Counted from the first letter of the stretch, positions 52,527 through 62,096 are shown. The stretch: DNA of 64,000 bases from Ewingella sp. CoE-038-23 (GCF_040419245.1 NZ_JAZHOH010000001.1:2046001-2110000); one strand, 5' to 3'. Notes: generated by a model not told the origin, from the letters alone. Made by a program: numbers and translations.

Positions 52527-53963
52527 ATGTCGTTCAAATTCAGCCTCCCTGCTGGCTCCGCCTTGCCTTTATTGGTGGCGGGCGCATTCTTCATGGAGAA
52601 CCTAGACGCTACGGTGATTGTCACCGCGCTGCCGCAAATGGCGCAGGCGTTTGGCGTACACCCGGTCGATATGAATATCGGCGTTTCGGCCTATATTCTG
52701 ACTACCACGGTGTTTATTCCGGCCAGCGGCTGGATTGCCAATCGCTTCGGCACGCGTAAAGTTTTCTCGATGGCCATCGTGCTTTTTGCACTGGCGTCGA
52801 TCCTCTGCTCGGTCAGTACCAGCCTCGCCACCTTTACCGCAGCCCGCATGTTGCAAGGCTTTTCCGGCGCATTGATGGTGCCGGTTGGGCGTCTGGTGGT
52901 GCTGAGAAATACCTCCAAGTCTGATTTGATCCGCGCCATCGCCACTATCACCTGGCCGGGGCTGGTTGCGCCGATTATCGGCCCGCCGCTGGGTGGTTTT
53001 ATTACCACTTTTGCCTCCTGGCACTGGATTTTCATCATTAACGTGCCGCTCTCTCTGGTGGCGCTTTATTTCAGCCAGAAGCTGGTTCCCGCGCTGCCCG
53101 GTGAAAAAGGGGTGCCATTCGACTGGCTGGGATTTGTGCTGACCGGCGCGGCCTGTCTGGGCCTGATGTTTGGTCTGGATCTGTTTAATCAGCACGGGGT
53201 GAGCTGGTTGCCAATCACCTGCGTGGCGGCAAGCATCCTGCTGGGAGCCTTAACGGTGCTGCACTCCATCCGCGCACCTTTCCCACTGCTGCCGATGGTG
53301 GCGATGAAGATAAAAAGTTACGCCGTCACTATTTATGGCGGTTCGCTGTTCCGTATCGCCATCGGCGCCCTGCCTTTTCTGCTGCCTTTGATGTTCCAGC
53401 TGGGCTATGGCATGAGTGCTTTTGATGCCGGTCTGCTGGTGCTGGCGGTGTTTGCCGGAAATCTGGCGATGAAGCCTTTTACCTCGGCCATTCTGCATCG
53501 CTTTAAGTTTCGCTCGGTCATGTTGGTCAACGGGGTGCTTAACAGCCTGACTATTTTTGCCTGCGCGCTGCTGACTCCTGAGGTACCGACCTCGCTGACA
53601 TTATTGCTACTCTTCGCCAGCGGCATGACGCGTTCAATGCAGTTCACCGCGTTAAATACCCTAACATTTTCTCAGGTGCCGAGTGAGCAAATGGGCGGCG
53701 CGAACACCCTGGCAAACACTGTGCAGCAGCTTTCCACCGGGTTGGGCATTACCATTGGCGCCCTTTCACTGCGCGTGGCGGAGCATTTCCAGACCGACGC
53801 CGGAAGTTCGGTGCACCTCGAGCAGTTCCACGTGGCCTTCATTATTATCGGGCTGTTTTCGCTGGTCGGCACCTTGAATAACCTGTCCCTTAGCCCGACC
53901 GCCGGGGATGAAATCCGCCGTAAAAAAGCCCCGTCAGCCCCTGCTGCCTCGGGCGGAAAATAA
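52527..53963 (+). CDS. DHA2-family MFS drug exporter
   Basis: The 478-residue protein has 14 predicted membrane helices with the MFS motif A-like NRFGTRKV (after helix 2) and motif C-like region GLVAPIIGPPLGGFI. It starts MSFKFSLPAGSALPLLVAGA; ATG 52527 follows CGGAG and the longer upstream frame is rejected. Like EmrB relatives it exports hydrophobic compounds by proton antiport. It lies 128 bp after the ArsR gene, which may control it. Unlike the 4218-5845 exporter, this one is intact. Confidence 0.88.
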   Translation: MSFKFSLPAGSALPLLVAGAFFMENLDATVIVTALPQMAQAFGVHPVDMNIGVSAYILTTTVFIPASGWIANRFGTRKVFSMAIVLFALASILCSVSTSLATFTAARMLQGFSGALMVPVGRLVVLRNTSKSDLIRAIATITWPGLVAPIIGPPLGGFITTFASWHWIFIINVPLSLVALYFSQKLVPALPGEKGVPFDWLGFVLTGAACLGLMFGLDLFNQHGVSWLPITCVAASILLGALTVLHSIRAPFPLLPMVAMKIKSYAVTIYGGSLFRIAIGALPFLLPLMFQLGYGMSAFDAGLLVLAVFAGNLAMKPFTSAILHRFKFRSVMLVNGVLNSLTIFACALLTPEVPTSLTLLLLFASGMTRSMQFTALNTLTFSQVPSEQMGGANTLANTVQQLSTGLGITIGALSLRVAEHFQTDAGSSVHLEQFHVAFIIIGLFSLVGTLNNLSLSPTAGDEIRRKKAPSAPAASGGK

Positions 53964-54056
53964 TGGGTTAAGCACACTGCCGATTTGCCTTCATTTATGC
54001 TAATACTGTGTGCAGCTTCACATTTTAATGCGTGATAACTATTGAGGATTCTTGGG

Positions 54057-54806
54057 ATGATTATTTTTGTAACAGGCGCAACCGCTGGTTTTGGCGCTGA
54101 AATTGCCCGTAAATTTGTTAAAGCAGGTCATCAGGTTATCGCCTCTGGACGCCGAAAAGAGCGTCTGGCCGATTTGAAATCTGAGCTGGGCGATGCGCTG
54201 TACGTGGTGCAGCTAGATGTGACCAATCGCGCATCGGTTGGCGAAGCGATCGCCGCGCTGCCTGCCGAATGGCGCAATATCGACGTGCTGGTCAACAACG
54301 CCGGCTTGGCTTTGGGTCTGGAAAAAGCGGACAAAGCCGATGTGGATGACTGGGAAAACATGATTGATACCAACGCCAAAGGCTTGGTGTACATGACCCG
54401 TGCCGTTCTGCCGGGCATGGTTGAGCGCAACGTGGGCCACATCATTAACATCGGCTCAACGGCCGGTAACTGGCCATATGCCGGCGGCAACGTTTATGGC
54501 GCGACCAAGGCTTTCGTTCGCCAGTTCAGCTACAACCTGCGTTCCGACCTGCACGGCACTCACGTTCGCGTGACCAATATTGAGCCGGGCCTGTGCGGCG
54601 GCACTGAGTTCTCCAATGTGCGCTTCAAAGGCGATGACGAAAAGGTCAGCAAAACCTATGACAACACCAACCCACTGACCGCGGCCGACGTGGCTGAGTC
54701 CGTCTTCTGGGTGTCAACGTTGCCAGCTCACGTCAACATCAATAGCATTGAAATGATGCCAGTCAGCCAGTCTTTGGCGGGCTTGCAGGTGCATCGCGAA
54801 GAGTAA
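54057..54806 (+). CDS. ydfG: YdfG-type NADP-dependent 3-hydroxy acid dehydrogenase (SDR)
   Basis: The 249-residue protein matches E. coli YdfG in length and sequence: IIFVTGATAGFGAEIARKF cofactor motif, LVNNAGLALGLEKA, IGSTAGNWPY and YGATKAFVRQFS catalytic motif, and end MMPVSQSLAGLQVHRE. YdfG oxidises L-allo-threonine and 3-hydroxy acids and reduces malonic semialdehyde. ATG 54057 follows GAGG. A strong terminator follows at 54825. Confidence 0.92.
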   Translation: MIIFVTGATAGFGAEIARKFVKAGHQVIASGRRKERLADLKSELGDALYVVQLDVTNRASVGEAIAALPAEWRNIDVLVNNAGLALGLEKADKADVDDWENMIDTNAKGLVYMTRAVLPGMVERNVGHIINIGSTAGNWPYAGGNVYGATKAFVRQFSYNLRSDLHGTHVRVTNIEPGLCGGTEFSNVRFKGDDEKVSKTYDNTNPLTAADVAESVFWVSTLPAHVNINSIEMMPVSQSLAGLQVHREE

Positions 54807-54824
54807 TTTTGCAAGCTGGAAAGC

Positions 54825-54851
54825 AAAAAAGCGCCGCTGGGCGCTTTTTTT
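54825..54851 (+). terminator. Intrinsic terminator after ydfG
   Basis: AAGCGCC and GGCGCTT arms around GCTG, preceded by A and followed by a run of T residues. It could work in both directions, since ynfA converges from the other side. Confidence 0.85.
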
Positions 54852-54874
54852 ATGGCTGAATCATGAGATAAGGC

Positions 54875-55201
54875 TTAACTCGCTTTCCAGCCAGAGACGA
54901 TGATCAGCATTCCAGCCAGAGCCACGCAGGCTCCCAGCCAGTCGGTATGACTTAATTTCACGCCATCGACAAAACGTAACCACAAAAGCGCGGTCATAAT
55001 ATAGACTCCGCCGTAGGCCGCATAAACACGGCCACTGGCTGCCGGATGCAGGGTAAGCAACCAGGCAAACGCCGCGAGGCTCAGCGCCGCGGGAAACAGC
55101 AGCCAAACGTTTCCTCCCTTTCTCAACCACAGATAAGGCAAGAAGCAGCCGATGATTTCAGCCAGCGCGGTGACAAAAAACAGTATGGTAGTTTTGAGCA
55201 T
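54875..55201 (-). CDS. ynfA: YnfA-family small membrane protein
   Basis: The 108-residue protein matches E. coli YnfA (108): four membrane helices, [38 protein letters not shown] and [20 protein letters not shown]. Its relation to small multidrug transporters is known, while its E. coli role is not settled. It is next to ynfB, as in E. coli, with divergent starts. Confidence 0.93.
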   Translation of the reverse strand: MLKTTILFFVTALAEIIGCFLPYLWLRKGGNVWLLFPAALSLAAFAWLLTLHPAASGRVYAAYGGVYIMTALLWLRFVDGVKLSHTDWLGACVALAGMLIIVSGWKAS

Positions 55202-55330
55202 GGCGGAAGTTTACAGTCCATAGTTCAATCAGGAATAAACCACTCGTCCGTCAAAGAGTGACGTTCGTGGTCGCAATGGTATAATTTATTTATTCGCCTG
55301 AGCGATGTGTAAACCTATAAGGAAGAGCTA

Positions 55331-55702
55331 ATGAATACAATGTTTATGACCCAAATGACCCGCCGGTTGTTACCGGTTGCCCTGTTGGTCATGGCGGCAA
55401 GTTGGCAGGTTTCTGCACAGGCCGCAAATACCAACTGTTCCGGCGGTACCTGCGTGTTCAGCGGTACCGGCAATGACGCGGTGAATAACGAAGCCGCGCG
55501 CCAGAGCAAAGAGCAGTGGAATGACACACAGCAGCTGCGTCATTCAATCAACCAGCGGGCGACCAAGAGCTTCAATAAGTTCGACAAAGCCGTGGATGCG
55601 CGCGATGCCTGCGAAGCCAGCCAAAACCTGAATGCCTACTGGGAACCTAACACTGAGCGCTGTCTTGACCGCCGCACCGGCCGCGCCCTGTTAGCACCGT
55701 AA
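55331..55702 (+). CDS. ynfB: YnfB-family (UPF0482) exported protein
   Basis: The 123-residue protein has a signal peptide (LPVALLVMAASWQVSAQAA) and the YnfB core: EQWNDTQQLRHSINQRATK, then NAYWEPNTERCLDRRTGR. E. coli YnfB shares this core and has no known function. ATG 55331 follows AAGGAAGAG. Its neighbours ynfA (divergent) and a DUF1161 gene (103 bp downstream) match the E. coli setting in part. Confidence 0.9.
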   Translation: MNTMFMTQMTRRLLPVALLVMAASWQVSAQAANTNCSGGTCVFSGTGNDAVNNEAARQSKEQWNDTQQLRHSINQRATKSFNKFDKAVDARDACEASQNLNAYWEPNTERCLDRRTGRALLAP

Positions 55703-55804
55703 CGCAGAGTTAACAGCCAACGAGCGTAAAAGCCCCCCTTTGCGCTCAGGCTGCTAAACTTAAGTAGAAGACCTTCTTTTACTTAATAATCATAAAAGGA
55801 TTAG

Positions 55805-56098
55805 ATGATGAAAAAAACCATGTTAGCCGGACTGGCCATTCTCGCCCTCGCACCCTTAGCAGCTCAAGCATCATGCGACAGCGTGAAAGCCGATATCACC
55901 CAAAAAATCGTTGCTAACGGCTTGCCTGAAGCCAATTTCAAGTTAGATATCGTGCCAAATGATCAAGCCGATCAGGCTGGCGGTCAGGTAGTGGGTCACT
56001 GCGAAAACGACACGCAGAAAATCGTCTACACCAAGACTTCCGATCGCATCGATGACAGTGCCAAGACTGGGACGAGTCAGGATGCACCAGCACAGTAA
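55805..56098 (+). CDS. ynfD: DUF1161 periplasmic protein (YnfD-like)
   Basis: The 97-residue protein has a signal peptide (MKKTMLAGLAILALAPLAAQ, cleavage near AQA-S) and the DUF1161 core: CDSVKADITQKI, a Cys near GGQVVGHCENDTQKIVYTK (two Cys that may pair). Function unknown. Repeat copy C begins 27 bp after its stop. Confidence 0.82.
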   Translation: MMKKTMLAGLAILALAPLAAQASCDSVKADITQKIVANGLPEANFKLDIVPNDQADQAGGQVVGHCENDTQKIVYTKTSDRIDDSAKTGTSQDAPAQ

Positions 56099-56124
56099 TT
56101 TGCGCTTTTAAAAGCTGGTCAAGT

Positions 56125-56750
56125 TCAAGGTCGTGGGCTCGCCGCCCACACTGGCTGGAACCTTGCGTTGCCACGCAAACTGGTCTTTAAGGTCAAAACC
56201 GTGCGCTGCCGCCACACCGGCCTCAAGGGGCGCCTATCGCCGCGCCCCTTGAGAATCCCCGGCTCTTTACTGCGCGCTTCGCTCGCTGGGTGGACGTGTT
56301 TCAGGTACTCCTGTTCTCCACCGCAAAATGTCGCCGCTTAGGCGGTGCCTTCGCTTCAGGCTTCGAGCCTTTGGTCTCGAACCGTTCGCTCAGCGCCATT
56401 TTTGACTGCGGTTTTGAGGCATTTCAACCGTACCGTTTCACTGGGCTTTGTTTTGGGTTTAGTTTTTTTACGAATTGAATGAGACGGTTCGGTGTAAATG
56501 CCAGTAGGTCGCGTTCAGAAGTGACGCCGAGCAAGAGGTGGAAAACCGCGTGGCTTTTTACGCGGGTTGGAATCCCGCCGCGAGGGGACCGCCTAAGCGG
56601 CGGCACTTCGCGACGAGCACTGAGGCCGCTGAAACACGTCCATTCCAACTCTGCGCAGCCTCGATCTCACAGCAAGAAAAAACGCAGGGTTCCAAGGGAG
56701 GCGCGTTTACGCCTCCCTTGGTCGGTGTGGGCCGACGCCCACGGTTTTGA
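56125..56750. repeat. Structured intergenic repeat, copy C (inverted pair of monomers)
   Basis: A 626-bp inverted pair with the same plan as copy B. Left half: outer GTGGGC..GCCCAC, hairpin CTCAAGGGGCGC/GCGCCCCTTGAG (56222-56253), GGACGTGTTTCAG, CCGCTTAGGCGG. Right half: hairpin CCAAGGGAGGCG/CGCCTCCCTTGG, loop CGTTTA (56692-56721), and outer CGGTGTGGGCCGACGCCCAC. The terminal repeats (56125 on, 56723-56750) are imperfect. It fills the convergent gap between the ynfD-like gene and cbl. An extra TTGCGTTGCCACGCAA hairpin lies near its left end. Confidence 0.85.
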
Positions 56751-56806
56751 ATTTGAACTTGAATTTGAATTTAAAGATTCTAAAAGCAGCTCAGAACTGC
56801 AGCCCC

Positions 56807-57766
56807 TCAGATCTGATAATCAATAACCACTTCTTCCTCTTGTGGCTGTGCGAAAGCCTTCTCTTTAATCTCATTAACTGACAGCCGTGGGTTGCACAGC
56901 TCGATAAATCGCCAAACATAGTTACGTTGTAACTGCGCCCTTTTCAACCCTAGCCAGACGGTGTTGGCTTCGAACAGGTGTTCGGCGTTGATGAGCGTCA
57001 GGCCGCTGTCGCGCTCTGCTTCAAAGGCTTTGTCGGCGACGATACCCACGCCCAGACCTAACTCGACATAAGTTTTAATCACGTCGGAGTCCTGCGCGCT
57101 CAGCACGATGTCCGGGCTGAGGCCCGCGCGGTTAAAGGCTTCGTCAATGCGCGAACGGCCTGTGATGCCCTGACGATAAGTGATTAACGGTTGCTCGCTC
57201 AGGTGTTGCAAGGTTAACGGTTGCTGGTTAATTAGCGGATGATCGTTAGGCACTACCACCGAGTGATGCCAACGGTAATAAGGGAAAGCGGCGACGGCCG
57301 GATCGTTGATCAGCCTTTCGCTGGCGATACCAATGTCCGCCTGGCCGCCTAACAGCATGGCCAGCACTTCCTGCGGCGAACCCTGTTGCAGCTCGAGGCG
57401 CACGCCCGGATAAATAGCGCGGAACTCCTTGATCACCTTCGGCAAGCTATAGCGCGCCTGAGTGTGGGTGGTGGCGATAGTCAGAACCCCGGCGTCTTCC
57501 TTAGAAAACACATCGGCCAGACGGCGAATATTTTGCGCCTCATTCAGAATTCGCTCGGCGACGGCCAGCAGCTCTTTACCCGGCTCGGTCAATCCCAGCA
57601 GACGCTTGCCGCGACGGATGAATATCTCCACGCCCAGCTCATCTTCCAGCTCACGGATATGGCGGCTCACGCCCGACTGAGAAGTAAACAGGATGTTGGA
57701 AACTTCCGTCAGGTTGTAGTTGCATCTCGCCGACTCGCGAATGATTTTTAGCTGTTGGAAATTCAC
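56807..57766 (-). CDS. cbl: Cbl, CysB-type LysR regulator of sulfur genes
   Basis: The 319-residue protein matches E. coli Cbl almost throughout: NFQQLKIIRESARCNYNLTE, LFTSQSGVSRHIRELEDELG, TIATTHTQARYSLP, ITYRQGITGRSRIDEAFNRA and VWLGLKRAQLQRNYVWRF. Cbl activates sulfonate use under sulfate starvation. The start is GTG 57766 (ribosome site AGAGG), since the ORF from 57850 adds an atypical tail. It could control the methionine-type or oxygenase genes at the start of the window only by inference. Confidence 0.92.
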   Translation of the reverse strand: MNFQQLKIIRESARCNYNLTEVSNILFTSQSGVSRHIRELEDELGVEIFIRRGKRLLGLTEPGKELLAVAERILNEAQNIRRLADVFSKEDAGVLTIATTHTQARYSLPKVIKEFRAIYPGVRLELQQGSPQEVLAMLLGGQADIGIASERLINDPAVAAFPYYRWHHSVVVPNDHPLINQQPLTLQHLSEQPLITYRQGITGRSRIDEAFNRAGLSPDIVLSAQDSDVIKTYVELGLGVGIVADKAFEAERDSGLTLINAEHLFEANTVWLGLKRAQLQRNYVWRFIELCNPRLSVNEIKEKAFAQPQEEEVVIDYQI

Positions 57767-57890
57767 CGTTTTCTGCCTCTTGAAGTTCGTAAATGTGCGT
57801 AAATCTTTTTGCGTAGCACTATTGTTACGGCCTGTTGCTGCGCAGGACAAATACGAAAAAACGGTTACTTATGCTTTTTCCGACTAAAGA

Positions 57891-57916
57891 AACGAAAAAC
57901 GCCGGAAACCGGCGTT
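57891..57916 (-). terminator. Intrinsic terminator of the D-2-hydroxyacid dehydrogenase gene
   Basis: On the minus strand AACGCCGG and CCGGCGTT flank TTT and are followed by TTTTTCGTT. It lies 23 bp after the dehydrogenase stop and upstream of the cbl start. Confidence 0.8.
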
Positions 57917-57938
57917 AAGAGATGGCGACTGATCTCAG

Positions 57939-58883
57939 TCAGGCACGGACGGGAGTCAGCACCGGCGCGCCACCAAAATGGGCCAGCAGGTTGTCGATCA
58001 CCAACGTCATCATGTTGTTCATCGCCTCGGGAGAGCGCCCGCCGATGTGCGGAGTGATCACCAGATTGGTCAGCGGGATGATCTCCTCCGGGACTTTTGG
58101 CTCGCCGTCAATGACGTCCAGCGCTGCGCCAGCGATGTCACCCTGCGTCAGGCTGGCAACCAAGGCTTGGGTGTCGACCACGCTGCCGCGGGAGATGTTG
58201 ATTAAGAAGCCCTTCTCGCCCAAGGCGCGCAATACTGACGCATCTACCAGTTTGGCGGTGCCCTGACCGCCCGGCGTCGCGACGACTAAATAATCGGCCC
58301 ACTCTGCCAAGGCGTGCAGGCTGTCAAAATAGCGCCACAGGCTGTCAGTGAGTGGATTGCGATTATGGTAGCCGACCGCCATGTCGAAGCCACCGGCGCA
58401 GCGGCGTGCAATTTGTTCGCCGATATTGCCTAGCCCGAGAATGCCGAGTTTTTTGCCAAACATGCCGCCGACGTCAGTACCGGCGCGGGTCCAGTCGCTG
58501 CGGCGCACCTTGGCGTCCATCTGCGGGATTTGGCGCGTGATCGCCAGCATCAGCGCCAGCGTATGGTCTGCCACCGACGAGCTATTAGTGCCGGGACCGT
58601 GAGTCACCACAATGCCGCGCTGCTTGGCGGCGGCCACGTCAACTAACTCATAGCCCACGCCCTGTGCACAGATAATGGCCAGATTCGGCAGCTTATCCAT
58701 CTCTTCGCCCGTCAGCCCGATAGTGCCAATGGTCAATACGGCGCGGATGCTCTCGGCCACGGCAGGGTCGAGATTCACCCGGCTTTCCGGGGTTATGGCG
58801 TAATGCAGCTGGAAGCCTGCGGCTGCAAAACGTTCTGGATAACCGGCTTCGAGGGGGACATGACTTAGCAGCGGGACATTCAT
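57939..58883 (-). CDS. D-2-hydroxyacid dehydrogenase (NAD(P)-dependent)
   Basis: The 314-residue protein has the D-isomer hydroxyacid dehydrogenase layout: a cofactor Rossmann motif LGILGLGNIGEQIARRC (about residue 145), Arg in NISRGSVVDTQAL, Glu in DVIDGEPKVPEE and His in VITPHIGGRSPEA. These are the catalytic Arg, Glu and His. It reduces a 2-keto acid, such as glyoxylate or hydroxypyruvate, or the reverse. It starts upstream of a 247-bp gap before glgX and reads away from it. Substrate not determined. Confidence 0.9.
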   Translation of the reverse strand: MNVPLLSHVPLEAGYPERFAAAGFQLHYAITPESRVNLDPAVAESIRAVLTIGTIGLTGEEMDKLPNLAIICAQGVGYELVDVAAAKQRGIVVTHGPGTNSSSVADHTLALMLAITRQIPQMDAKVRRSDWTRAGTDVGGMFGKKLGILGLGNIGEQIARRCAGGFDMAVGYHNRNPLTDSLWRYFDSLHALAEWADYLVVATPGGQGTAKLVDASVLRALGEKGFLINISRGSVVDTQALVASLTQGDIAGAALDVIDGEPKVPEEIIPLTNLVITPHIGGRSPEAMNNMMTLVIDNLLAHFGGAPVLTPVRA

Positions 58884-59130
58884 GATAGCTCCTGATTAAA
58901 CAACGAATATTGGCTTAAAGAGGTTTTGATTATGGTTTTGACTATCGGCGAATGGCACAGCCTTGTACAGCCAATAAGCGCATTATCAGAGGCTTAAAAG
59001 GTAAAAAATTGCATCAAGGTCTACACTCAATCGAGGCTTCGTGCACACGGCTTTATCTGCCGCTGATGTTCTTCGCTCAATGTTCCTTCAGGTTTTATTC
59101 TGATTTCCCTGTTCAGGAGTGACGTTAAGA

Positions 59131-61419
59131 ATGGCAAAAAAAGCATCCCCTAAATCCACAACTTCCGCCGAAACCCCAGCCGCCAAGCCCTCCACCGCGC
59201 CTCACAAGCAAGTGAATGTCGCCGTGGATGAGGGTGGCGTCAGGATCATTCATCCCTACAGCGATGGTGAAATCGTCAAAAGCTTCGACTCGGGGCACCA
59301 AACGCGGGTCCGGGAAGGTTTACCCGTGCCTTTGGGTGCAACTTGGGACGGTTTGGGGGTCAACTTCGCCCTATTCTCTGCCAATGCCACCAAAGTCGAG
59401 CTGTGCCTGTTCAACGATGAAGGCGAGCAGTATGACGTCATTGAACTGCCGGAATACACCGACGAGGTGTGGCACGGTTATCTGCCCGACGCCCGCCCCG
59501 GCCTGCTGTATGCCTACCGGGTGCACGGGCCTTATGACCCGCATAACGGTCACCGTTTCAACCCGGCCAAATTGCTGCTCGACCCTTATGCCAAGCAGAT
59601 TGTCGGCGAACTGAAATGGGACGATGCGCTGTTTGCCTATGACATGCAGAGCGACAAAAAGGACCTCCACCTCGACAATCGCGACAGCGCCGAATTTTTG
59701 CCGAAGTGCCGCGTGATTGACCCGGCCTTCTCCTGGGCCAGATCGCGCAAGAACCATATTCCGTGGGAAGAGACGCTGATTTATGAAACGCACGTGCGCG
59801 GCTATACCATGCGTCATCCGGCGGTGCCAGAACATCTGCGCGGTACCTTCTCAGGCTTGAGCACCCCGCAAATCGTTGATTACATTAAGTCGCTGGGCGT
59901 GACTTCGGTAGAGCTGATGCCGATCCACGCCTTTACCGACGATCGCCATTTGCAGGAGAAAGGGCTGCACAACTTCTGGGGCTACAACACCCTGAGTTTC
60001 TTCGCGCCGCACCCGCAATACATGGCGACCCACACGGTGAACGAATTCAAACAGATGATCGCCACCCTGCACGCGGCGGGCATTGAGGTGATCCTCGACG
60101 TGGTTTACAACCATACGGCGGAAGGCAACGAGCTTGGCCCGACCCTCTCCTTCAAAGGGATTGATAACGCCAGCTACTACCGCCTGATGCCAGACAATAA
60201 GCGTTATTACATCAATGACACCGGCACCGGCAACACCCTGAATCTGAGCCATCCGCGCGTGCTGCAAATGGTGACTGACTCCCTGCGCTACTGGGCGACC
60301 GAGATGCAGGTTGACGGTTTCCGCTTCGACCTGGCAACTATTCTGGGGCGTGAAAGTTATGGTTTTGATGAAGGCTGCGGCTTCCTCGACACCTGTCGTC
60401 AGGACCCGGTGCTCAGCCAGTGCAAACTGATAGCAGAGCCTTGGGACTGCGGCCCCGGCGGCTATCAGGTAGGCGGCTTCCCTCCCGGCTGGACCGAGTG
60501 GAATGACCGTTTCCGCGACTCCGTGCGCAAGTTCTGGCGTGGCGACGAAAGCCAGCTGGCGCAGTTCGCCACCCGGCTCTCTGGTTCTGCCGACCTATTT
60601 AACCATCGCGGCCGTAAGCCTTACGCCTCGGTGAACTTTATTACCGCCCACGACGGTTTCACCCTCAACGATTTAGTCTCTTATGAGAACAAACACAATG
60701 AGGCCAATGGTGAAGACGGTCAGGACGGCAGCGATAACAATATTTCCGCCAACTACGGGGTTGAAGGACCGACTGACGATCCGGCGATTAATGAGCTAAG
60801 GCTGCGGCAAATGCGCAATATGCTGGCGACGCTGCTGTTCTCACAGGGCACGCCGATGCTGCTGGCGGGCGATGAATTCGCCCGCTCGCAAAACGGCAAC
60901 AACAACGCCTACTGTCAGGATACCGACATCGCCTGGGTAAACTGGAACATCGAGGATAAAGGCAAGTCGATGATCCTCTTTACCTATCGGCTAATTGCGC
61001 TGAGGAAGCGTTTCCCCATTCTGCACCGTGGGCGTTTCCTGACGGGTGCCGTGCATGAAAAGCTGAATGTGAAGGATGTGAGCTGGTTCCAGCCACGCGG
61101 CGAGGAGATGACCGACGAGGCTTGGGCCGATCCTCACGCCAAAAGCATCGCCATGCTGCTCGATGGCCGCGCACAGCCTACCGGGTTACTGCGCTACGGC
61201 TCGCTAAGTACCGTGCTGCTGTTGTTTAACGCCTCACATGAAGAGGTGGTGTTCACCTTACCGTCGGTGGCTCACGGCGAGAGCTGGCGGCACATTTTTG
61301 ACACCTTCCAGCCGGATGATGTCAATGAGCACAACTTTGATTTTGGCCGGGAATACATCTGCCCGTCGCGCACCGTGGCGCTGTTCGAGCTAATAAGCGC
61401 CGGTAAGCACTCGGCGTAA
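59131..61419 (+). CDS. glgX: Glycogen debranching enzyme (GlgX/isoamylase type)
   Basis: The 762-residue hydrolase has a basic N-terminal extension, a CBM48 domain (from about residue 60, PLGATWDGLGVNFALFSA) and the GH13 catalytic region: VDGFRFDLA (catalytic Asp, about 394), AEPWD (Glu, about 435) and TAHDGFTL (second Asp, about 506). It cleaves alpha-1,6 branches in glycogen or maltodextrin. ATG 59131 has AGGAG upstream; a GTG at 59119 is less well placed. E. coli GlgX is 657 residues, so the extra N-terminus is unusual. It stands alone, not in a glg operon. Confidence 0.88.
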   Translation: MAKKASPKSTTSAETPAAKPSTAPHKQVNVAVDEGGVRIIHPYSDGEIVKSFDSGHQTRVREGLPVPLGATWDGLGVNFALFSANATKVELCLFNDEGEQYDVIELPEYTDEVWHGYLPDARPGLLYAYRVHGPYDPHNGHRFNPAKLLLDPYAKQIVGELKWDDALFAYDMQSDKKDLHLDNRDSAEFLPKCRVIDPAFSWARSRKNHIPWEETLIYETHVRGYTMRHPAVPEHLRGTFSGLSTPQIVDYIKSLGVTSVELMPIHAFTDDRHLQEKGLHNFWGYNTLSFFAPHPQYMATHTVNEFKQMIATLHAAGIEVILDVVYNHTAEGNELGPTLSFKGIDNASYYRLMPDNKRYYINDTGTGNTLNLSHPRVLQMVTDSLRYWATEMQVDGFRFDLATILGRESYGFDEGCGFLDTCRQDPVLSQCKLIAEPWDCGPGGYQVGGFPPGWTEWNDRFRDSVRKFWRGDESQLAQFATRLSGSADLFNHRGRKPYASVNFITAHDGFTLNDLVSYENKHNEANGEDGQDGSDNNISANYGVEGPTDDPAINELRLRQMRNMLATLLFSQGTPMLLAGDEFARSQNGNNNAYCQDTDIAWVNWNIEDKGKSMILFTYRLIALRKRFPILHRGRFLTGAVHEKLNVKDVSWFQPRGEEMTDEAWADPHAKSIAMLLDGRAQPTGLLRYGSLSTVLLLFNASHEEVVFTLPSVAHGESWRHIFDTFQPDDVNEHNFDFGREYICPSRTVALFELISAGKHSA

Positions 61420-61439
61420 AACGTTACGTCACAACATCA

Positions 61440-61473
61440 GGGCGCGAGTCAGACGATTCGCGCCCTATTTTTT
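61440..61473. terminator. Intrinsic terminator between glgX and the azoreductase gene
   Basis: GGGCGCGA and TCGCGCCC arms with a 10-base loop, followed on the plus strand by TATTTTTT. The minus-strand gene stops nearby, so it may serve both genes. Confidence 0.85.
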
Positions 61474-61478
61474 GCCTG

Positions 61479-62096
61479 TCATTCGCCACTGATAGCTTCG
61501 CGCAGCGACTGACGCGCCCTCTCCAGCGCGGTTTCCCGGCCAATGGCGCTCATGCTGACGCCTTCGGCGGTGATCACGCTGACGTCATTCATACCCATCA
61601 GCGCCAGAATAGAAACTAAATAAGGTTCCTGAAAATCGTGCAGCCGCCCGGCTTCTGAGGAGTAAATCCCGCCACGCGATGAAGCAATAAACACTTTTTT
61701 ATCCGTGACTAGGCCCTTAACCCCGCCGTGGGTATAGGTGAAAGTGATGCCCTTTTGCGAAATCTGATCGATCCAGGCTTTGAGGTTGCTGGAAATAGAA
61801 TGGTTGTACATCGGCGCGCCAATCACAATGACGTCGCTGGCCATCACCTCTTCGATGGATTGATAAATGCCGTCGATTTCCTGTTGCAGCTCAGGGGTGA
61901 TCGCCGTCTCTTTGGCGTCATGGAAAATGGTCATGGCTGCTGCTGATAAGTGCGGCGGCGGCGTGGTACCTACATCGCGATAACGCACGGCGGCGTCCGG
62001 GTTGATCTTCAGCAGTTCAGCGACAATCCACGCCGATAACTCGCGGGTGACGGAGGTTTCAACAAAGGGGCTGGAATCAATATGTAAGATTTTCAT
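61479..62096 (-). CDS. FMN-dependent NADH-azoreductase family protein
   Basis: The 205-residue protein has a flavodoxin-like fold: the FMN site starts KILHIDSSPF, GAPMYNHSISSNLKAWIDQI and IASSRGGIYSS are typical of AzoR proteins. These enzymes reduce quinones and azo compounds. It differs clearly from E. coli AzoR, so it may be a paralog. It is divergent from a LysR gene with 106 bp between the starts, which likely regulates it. Confidence 0.88.
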   Translation of the reverse strand: MKILHIDSSPFVETSVTRELSAWIVAELLKINPDAAVRYRDVGTTPPPHLSAAAMTIFHDAKETAITPELQQEIDGIYQSIEEVMASDVIVIGAPMYNHSISSNLKAWIDQISQKGITFTYTHGGVKGLVTDKKVFIASSRGGIYSSEAGRLHDFQEPYLVSILALMGMNDVSVITAEGVSMSAIGRETALERARQSLREAISGE

